Of a stretch of 10,555 nt of DNA, positions 6,573-10,555 are shown piece after piece. This DNA is from an uncultured Prevotella sp. (GTDB lineage Bacteria; Bacteroidota; Bacteroidia; Bacteroidales; Bacteroidaceae): positions 1 to 10,555 of the forward strand of contig CALGRN010000120.1 of assembly GCA_937880835.1 (NCBI GenBank). Direction: 5' to 3'. The position numbers and the translations under genes were made by a program. Numbering within the stretch: the stretch's first letter is position 1; the number at the start of each line of letters is the position of its first letter. The notes beneath the pieces are model-generated. The model was not told the DNA's origin and ran no database searches. It saw only the letters and a program-made list of their open reading frames with translations.

Positions 6573-7685
6573 ATGATTGACAATACAATAATCATAATAA
6601 GCGTAATACTGATTGTAATGGCGTCAGTTACACCATTTATCAATCCTTTTTTCAGAAAACCGAAACAAAACGATGATAACGGCAGCGAAAACGAACAGAA
6701 AGATACGACAATAAAACAAAAAATAAGTATCATAATAACTGCTCATGACAATGCAAAGGAGCTTGAAGAACATCTTCCTGCTTTCCTTTCGCAAGACTAT
6801 GAAGCGGAATATGAGATTATTGTCGTAACAAACAAGTCAGATTCTGATACGGAAGACGTACTCAAACGCTTCTCAAAGAATGAAAATCTTTATGCTACAT
6901 TCATTCCGGAGACGTCAAGATATATGAGCAAAAAGAAACTTGCCGTGACTCTTGGCGTAAAAGCTGCAAAATACGAGTGGATAATTTTCACTGACGCATA
7001 CTGCCGACCGCAATCTGATAAATGGTTAAGCACAATGGTACGCAACTGTAATGAAGATGTAAATCTGATAATAGGATATACCAAATATTCTGATGAAAGT
7101 AAAATCTTCTATCACTTACAGCGTGTTATGACAGAATTCTATCTTATGCGTGAAGCACAAAAATCGACTGCATATAGAACTGATGGTTGTAACATTATGT
7201 TCAGAAAGAGTGAGTTTATGAATGAAGACGGGTATAGAGATAATCTAAAATATATTCGTGGCGAATATGATTTCATGGTAAACAAGTATGCGAAGAAAGG
7301 ACAAACGCGTACGGAAATGTCAAAGGATGCTTGGCTTATAGAGGACAATCCCACGTTGAAAATGTGGCGCAACAAACATCTCTTCTATTTTGAAACACGC
7401 AAACATCTTAAACGTTCTTTCCGTCACAGACTCATTTTCAATACGGATCAATTTATGATGTATATGAACTTCTTGCTCATTATTTCATCAATAATATTCT
7501 CAATTATAACCGAAAGATGGATTATAACTGCCGTTGCAGGTTTATCGTTAATACTTACCGTCGTACTTCGCACGATGATCTGCCGTAAAGCAATAAAGCA
7601 ATTTGATATTGAAATCCCTGATGATAAAGCAGCTGAAATTAAAACAGTTCAAGATATCGTAGATTATATCAAAGAAAATGCATAA
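6573..7685 (+). CDS. Membrane glycosyltransferase family 2 with a foreign acyl-carrier-protein tail (chimeric ORF)
   Basis: The frame encodes 370 residues. An N-terminal membrane anchor (5-22) and a charged linker precede a GT-A fold: KISIIITAHDNAKELEEHLP (50-69), EIIVVTNKS (81-89), KKKLAVTLGVKAAKYEWIIF (120-139), the DxD-like TDAYCRP (140-146) and GCNIMFRK (205-212). Two membrane segments follow at about 297-313 and 316-336. Family 2 enzymes transfer a sugar from a nucleotide donor; donor and acceptor are unknown. From residue 344 the sequence changes to FDIEIPDD, then KTVQDIVDYIKENA, which matches the last two helices of AcpP. That tail belongs to another gene (7602-7685). The true glycosyltransferase end is therefore missing, and the fusion lacks the ACP serine. 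The gene follows lysC and probably shares its transcript. Confidence 0.85.
   Translation: MIDNTIIIISVILIVMASVTPFINPFFRKPKQNDDNGSENEQKDTTIKQKISIIITAHDNAKELEEHLPAFLSQDYEAEYEIIVVTNKSDSDTEDVLKRFSKNENLYATFIPETSRYMSKKKLAVTLGVKAAKYEWIIFTDAYCRPQSDKWLSTMVRNCNEDVNLIIGYTKYSDESKIFYHLQRVMTEFYLMREAQKSTAYRTDGCNIMFRKSEFMNEDGYRDNLKYIRGEYDFMVNKYAKKGQTRTEMSKDAWLIEDNPTLKMWRNKHLFYFETRKHLKRSFRHRLIFNTDQFMMYMNFLLIISSIIFSIITERWIITAVAGLSLILTVVLRTMICRKAIKQFDIEIPDDKAAEIKTVQDIVDYIKENA
7602..7685 (+). pseudogene. acpP: 3' fragment of an acyl carrier protein gene
   Basis: Residues 344-370 of the frame that begins at 6573 read FDIEIPDD, KAAEI, KTVQDIVDYIKENA and stop. E. coli AcpP ends in FDTEIPDEEAEKI, then TTVQAAIDYI, so the match covers nearly the whole segment in register. 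The upstream two-thirds of ACP, including the DSL serine that carries phosphopantetheine, is absent. The fragment is followed directly by a hairpin and the acc genes, the neighbourhood of acpP in many Bacillota. I read it as the true left end of the Bacillota-like segment rather than part of the glycosyltransferase. The exact junction is within about 7590-7607. Confidence 0.8.
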
Positions 7686-7698
7686 TAAATGCTGATTT

Positions 7699-7732
7699 TT
7701 ATTACCCAGAATAGCTGGGTAATAATTTTTTT
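7699..7732 (+). terminator. Intrinsic terminator or attenuator between acpP and accB
   Basis: Arms TTATTACCCAG (7699-7709) and CTGGGTAATAA (7715-7725) pair perfectly over 11 bp with a 5-nt loop, followed by seven T (7726-7732). This is a textbook rho-independent terminator. It is the only one in the window with an uninterrupted T-run in the right direction, in keeping with a Bacillota origin. It begins 13 nt after the acpP stop and ends only 39 nt before the accB ATG. Confidence 0.85.
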
Positions 7733-7740
7733 AAAAAATT

Positions 7741-7757
7741 ACTTTGATATTCAAAAT
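7741..7757. promoter_or_regulatory. FabT-like operator upstream of accB
   Basis: ACTTTGATATTCAAAAT contains the inverted repeat TTTGA-TAT-TCAAA and agrees at nearly every fixed position with the streptococcal FabT box (ANTTTGATTATCAAATT, quoted from memory). FabT is a MarR-family repressor of fatty-acid synthesis genes that uses acyl-ACP as corepressor. The box ends directly before the Shine-Dalgarno of accB, so it would lie within or just after the promoter. No regulator gene is in the window. Confidence 0.7.
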
Positions 7758-7766
7758 AAAGGAGAG
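7758..7766 (+). promoter_or_regulatory. Strong Shine-Dalgarno of accB
   Basis: AAAGGAGAG lies 5 nt before the accB ATG (GGAG core 7 nt away) and is complementary to the 16S rRNA tail. Genes left of about 7,600 have no comparable site, so it marks a change in translation style. Confidence 0.85.
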
Positions 7767-7771
7767 TATTT

Positions 7772-8215
7772 ATGAAAATAGATTTAGTAAAGCAACTTAT
7801 AAATGAATTTGAAAACTCAGAAGTTTTTAAAATGAAAGTAGAGATAGATGATATTAAATTAGAATTAGAAAAAACGCCAGTAGCACCGGTAAATGTTGTA
7901 AGTACACCGGTAGTTTCTGCTCCAACGCCTACTTTAGCGCCAGTGGAGCAAGTAGCAGCTAATGAACCAGCAATCACCGGAACACCGGTTAAATCACCAA
8001 TTGTTGGGGTTTATTATGCATCTAGTTCACCAACTGCTAAACCGTATGTAGAAGTAGGCACTAAAGTAAAAGCAGGACAGGTGTTGTGTATTGTTGAAGC
8101 AATGAAGGTAATGAATGAAATTAAAGCTCCAATTGATGGAACAGTAACATCAATCATGGCAAATACTGAAGATTTAGTTGAATTTGATCAAGTGTTAATG
8201 ATCATTGAAGGGTAG
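7772..8215 (+). CDS. accB: Biotin carboxyl carrier protein of acetyl-CoA carboxylase
   Basis: AccB carries biotin between the two active sites of acetyl-CoA carboxylase. The 147-residue length is normal. The N-terminal part (1-34) is the family's usual amphipathic segment. Next comes a Pro/Ala/Val/Thr-rich flexible linker (about 35-70), then the biotinyl domain (71-147). The domain has the Pro-containing thumb region (SSSPTAKPYVEVG, 84-96) and the biotinylation motif EAMKVMNEI (109-117) with Lys112 as the attachment site. It is the first gene of the acc run, behind a hairpin, a FabT-like box and a strong Shine-Dalgarno. Codons are rich in TTA, ATT and GAA, unlike the ftsE-lysC genes. accC follows 5 nt after its stop. 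Domain assignment is certain. Confidence 0.97.
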   Translation: MKIDLVKQLINEFENSEVFKMKVEIDDIKLELEKTPVAPVNVVSTPVVSAPTPTLAPVEQVAANEPAITGTPVKSPIVGVYYASSSPTAKPYVEVGTKVKAGQVLCIVEAMKVMNEIKAPIDGTVTSIMANTEDLVEFDQVLMIIEG

Positions 8216-8220
8216 TTAAG

Positions 8221-9573
8221 ATGTTTAAGCGAATTTTAATTGCCAACCGTGGCGAAATCGCGGTAAGAATAATTCGAACATGCCAAGAATTAGGAATTGA
8301 AGCAGTTGCTGTTTATTCAAATGTTGATAGTACTTCATTGCATGTGCAATTGGCTGATCATGCGGTATGTATAGGTCCTGCCAAGGCAGCGGATAGTTAT
8401 TTAAATATGAAAAATATTTTAAGTGTAGCGACTGCACTAGGTTGTGATGCAATTCATCCAGGATTTGGCTTTTTATCAGAAAACTCAACTTTTGCTCGTT
8501 TAGTAGAAGAATGTGGAATAACTTTTATTGGGCCTAGTGGCGATGTTATTGATATGATGGGAAATAAAAGTATGGCCCGTCAAAAAATGATTGAAGCAGG
8601 TGTGCCGGTAGTTCCTGGGAGTGATGGAAGTGTAAATACTTTACAAGAAGCTAAAGAAGTTGCAAATCAAATTGGTTATCCAGTTTTAATTAAAGCCTCA
8701 GCAGGTGGTGGTGGTCGTGGAATGCGAAAAGCCTTTAGCGAAGAAGAATTTGATGATGCTTATTTAACTGCTAAAGCAGAAGCTAAAGCATGTTTTGGTG
8801 ATGATGATATGTATTTAGAAAAATTAATTTTAAATCCTAAACATATTGAATTTCAAATTTTAGCCGATAATTATGGAAATGTTATTCATTTAGGAGAACG
8901 CGATTGTTCTATTCAACGACGCAATCAGAAGATGATTGAAGAGGCACCAAGTAAAGCCTTAACACCGCTGCTCCGACAAAAAATGGGGGAAGATGCAGTT
9001 AAAGCGGCTAAAGGAGCAGGTTATCGCAATGCAGGAACGATTGAATATGTTTTAGATCAAGATGGAAATTATTATTTTATTGAAATGAATACTCGAATTC
9101 AAGTTGAGCATCCAATTACTGAAATGGTGACCGGGGTAGATTTAATTAGGGAACAGATTAGAATTGCTGCAAATCAAAAATTAACTTATAAACAAAGTGA
9201 TATTCATTTAAATGGACATGCGATTGAATGCCGAATCAATGCTGAAAATCCACGTGAGGGATTCAGACCGTGTCCGGGAACTGTTAATAGTGTTCATTTA
9301 CCAGGAGGTTTAGGGGTGAGAATTGATACAACTTTATATCAGGGGTATAAAGTTTCATCACATTATGATTCCATGATTGCTAAAGTTATTGTTCATGGTT
9401 CTAATCGCTTAGAAGCAATTAGAAGAATGCGTAGAGTTTTAGCTGAATTAGTTATTGACGGAATTGATACTAACCAAGAATTACAATATTTGATTTTACA
9501 TACGGGAGAGTATGTAAAAGGAAATTTTGATACAAGTTTTATTGAAAATAACTTAGATAAGTTGGTGGGATAA
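8221..9573 (+). CDS. accC: Biotin carboxylase subunit of acetyl-CoA carboxylase
   Basis: AccC carboxylates the biotin of AccB using ATP and bicarbonate. The 450 residues match E. coli AccC in length and almost in numbering. The order is: N-terminal Rossmann-like domain (KRILIANRGEIAVRI from residue 3; GFGFLSEN 81-88), ATP-grasp domain with Lys116, Lys158 and the glycine-rich loop GGGGRGM (162-168), the ERDCSIQRRNQK segment (226-237), and the metal and bicarbonate residues Glu288, Asn290, Glu296 and Arg338 in FIEMNTRIQVEHPITE and ECRINAE. The C-terminal domain carries the PGG turn at 361-363. All catalytic residues I can check are present. A Shine-Dalgarno (GAAGGG, 8207-8212) lies inside the end of accB. 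accD starts 3 nt after the stop. Confidence 0.97.
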   Translation: MFKRILIANRGEIAVRIIRTCQELGIEAVAVYSNVDSTSLHVQLADHAVCIGPAKAADSYLNMKNILSVATALGCDAIHPGFGFLSENSTFARLVEECGITFIGPSGDVIDMMGNKSMARQKMIEAGVPVVPGSDGSVNTLQEAKEVANQIGYPVLIKASAGGGGRGMRKAFSEEEFDDAYLTAKAEAKACFGDDDMYLEKLILNPKHIEFQILADNYGNVIHLGERDCSIQRRNQKMIEEAPSKALTPLLRQKMGEDAVKAAKGAGYRNAGTIEYVLDQDGNYYFIEMNTRIQVEHPITEMVTGVDLIREQIRIAANQKLTYKQSDIHLNGHAIECRINAENPREGFRPCPGTVNSVHLPGGLGVRIDTTLYQGYKVSSHYDSMIAKVIVHGSNRLEAIRRMRRVLAELVIDGIDTNQELQYLILHTGEYVKGNFDTSFIENNLDKLVG

Positions 9574-9576
9574 TAA

Positions 9577-10449
9577 ATGGAAGAGTTATTTAAGGCACGA
9601 AAAGAAAAATTGAATTTATTTAAATCTATTCGTAATAAAATGCAAGATAAAAAAAGAATTGATGTACCCGATGGTTTATATACAAAGTGTGATTCTTGCG
9701 GAGAGTCGATTTTAAGTGAAGATTTGAAAGAAAGTTATTATGTTTGTCCTAAATGTGGAGCACATTTAAAGATGCGGGCATACACGCGATTAAATCTTTT
9801 GTATGATGGGGGAAAATATAAAGAATTATATAAAAGTATTAAATCAAATGATCCATTAATGTTTCCTGGTTATAAAGAAAAATTAGTAAAATTAGAAGAA
9901 ACAACAAATCTTGACGAAGCGGTTGTTTGTGCTACAGGAAGAATTGATGGAAGAAAAGTTGTTGTTTGTGTGATGGATTCTCGTTTTTTAATGGGGAGTA
10001 TGTCAGGTGCTGTCGGAGAAAAGATTACTAGAGCAATTGAACATGCGACAAAACGCAAATGTCCAATCATTATTTTTACAACTTCTGGGGGAGCTAGAAT
10101 GCAAGAGGGAATTATTTCACTAATGCAAATGGCTAAAACTAGTGCTGCTCTAGCCAAACATCATGAAGCCGGATTGTTATATATTTCGTATATTACTCAT
10201 CCTACTACTGGTGGAGTTACTGCTTCTTTTGCCATGCTTGGGGACATTATTATTGGGGAACCTAAAGCATTAATCGGATTTGCGGGACCAAGAGTAATTG
10301 AATCAACAATTAAACAAAAATTACCCGAAGGTTTTCAAAGAACCGAGTTTATGCAAGATCAAGGATTTATTGATATGATCGTAGAACGTTCTAAAATGCG
10401 TGAAACGATTATCAAATTATTAAAAATGCATAGCAGGGGGGCGCAATAA
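9577..10449 (+). CDS. accD: Acetyl-CoA carboxylase carboxyltransferase, beta subunit
   Basis: AccD and AccA form the carboxyltransferase that moves CO2 from biotin to acetyl-CoA, giving malonyl-CoA. The 290 residues are normal for the family. The N-terminal zinc ribbon is intact with Cys38, Cys41, Cys57 and Cys60 (CDSC and CPKC). The crotonase-like core contains MGSMSGAVGEK (139-149), the oxyanion region TTSGGARMQEG (168-178), HPTTGGVTASFA (208-219) and IGFAGPRVIE (233-242). The tail is short. A purine-rich GGTGGG before the start, within the accC end, can serve as ribosome site. The stop overlaps the accA start by one base (TAATG), which points to translational coupling of the two subunits, needed in equal amounts. 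Confidence 0.97.
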   Translation: MEELFKARKEKLNLFKSIRNKMQDKKRIDVPDGLYTKCDSCGESILSEDLKESYYVCPKCGAHLKMRAYTRLNLLYDGGKYKELYKSIKSNDPLMFPGYKEKLVKLEETTNLDEAVVCATGRIDGRKVVVCVMDSRFLMGSMSGAVGEKITRAIEHATKRKCPIIIFTTSGGARMQEGIISLMQMAKTSAALAKHHEAGLLYISYITHPTTGGVTASFAMLGDIIIGEPKALIGFAGPRVIESTIKQKLPEGFQRTEFMQDQGFIDMIVERSKMRETIIKLLKMHSRGAQ

Positions 10450-10555
10450 TGTCACTGCAAGAAAAAGAAATAAAAATTAAAGAAATAGAATTAGAGTTAT
10501 TAAAATTAAAGGATGACCAAGAGATTGACCACACTTTACAAATTCAAGATTTAGA
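10449..10555 (+). CDS. accA: Acetyl-CoA carboxylase carboxyltransferase, alpha subunit (5' end only)
   Basis: A frame opens with ATG at 10449, overlapping the accD stop by one base, and runs 35 codons to the window edge. It is preceded by AGGGGGG (10435-10441), a good Shine-Dalgarno. The visible residues are a charged, helical segment (MSLQEKEIKIKEIELELLKL), which fits the N-terminal coiled helix of AccA but has no active-site motif yet. The identification rests mainly on position: accA follows accD in most Bacillota acc operons. The rest lies outside the window. Confidence 0.8.
   Translation, partial: MSLQEKEIKIKEIELELLKLKDDQEIDHTLQIQDL

Noticed and set aside
6573..7685. A functional glycosyltransferase-ACP fusion enzyme
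   Set aside because: Only the last 27 residues of ACP are present, without the serine that carries phosphopantetheine, so the tail cannot work as a carrier domain.

Overview
The window joins two pieces of DNA that look as if they come from different phyla. Positions 1 to about 7,600 read as a Bacteroidota (Bacteroidales, Prevotella-like) chromosome. They hold an M56/TonB BlaR1-like protein with a BlaI repressor and a DUF4369/thioredoxin-like lipoprotein. Genes there start without Shine-Dalgarno sequences, and three intergenic regions carry Bacteroidales-type promoters (TTTG, 20 nt, TAnnTTTG). Positions about 7,602 to 10,555 read as a low-GC Bacillota fatty-acid-synthesis locus: the 3' end of acpP, a hairpin with a T-run, a FabT-like operator, then accB-accC-accD-accA'. 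Genes in this part have purine-rich Shine-Dalgarno sequences and use TTA for Leu and ATT for Ile. The switch falls inside one open reading frame (6573-7685). It begins as a family 2 glycosyltransferase and ends in 27 residues that match the C-terminus of acyl carrier protein. The likeliest reading is a chimeric metagenomic contig; a real illegitimate recombination is the alternative.

Layout: 1-98 is the 3' end of an unrecognised plus-strand gene, followed by a long hairpin. 234-2011 (minus) is the blaR1-like/blaI pair, whose promoter overlaps a perfect 15-bp palindrome. 2208-3377 (minus) is a lipoprotein with a thioredoxin fold that lacks both active-site cysteines. 3378-3762 has no gene apart from a hairpin. 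3763-4083 (minus) is a small YjdJ-type GNAT acetyltransferase. Between it and the divergent ftsE promoter, 4184-4271 is four tandem 22-bp units with an A/T tract every 11 bp. 4470-7601 (plus) is an FtsE-like ATPase, a monofunctional aspartate kinase and the glycosyltransferase, probably one operon. 7602-10555 is the acyl carrier protein/acetyl-CoA carboxylase segment.

How the parts work together: BlaI and the BlaR1-like membrane protease probably form an autoregulated signalling pair. The ftsE-lysC-GT run mixes division or envelope transport, entry to the aspartate pathway (diaminopimelate/lysine) and sugar transfer, all plausibly envelope-related. accB, accC, accD and accA encode the four parts of acetyl-CoA carboxylase, which makes malonyl-CoA for fatty-acid synthesis. 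A FabT-like box directly upstream of accB suggests lipid-responsive repression. I see no clearly new defence or mobile system. The items most worth a second look are the glycosyltransferase/ACP junction, the 22-bp phased repeat, the palindrome in the blaI promoter and the cysteine-less thioredoxin lipoprotein.
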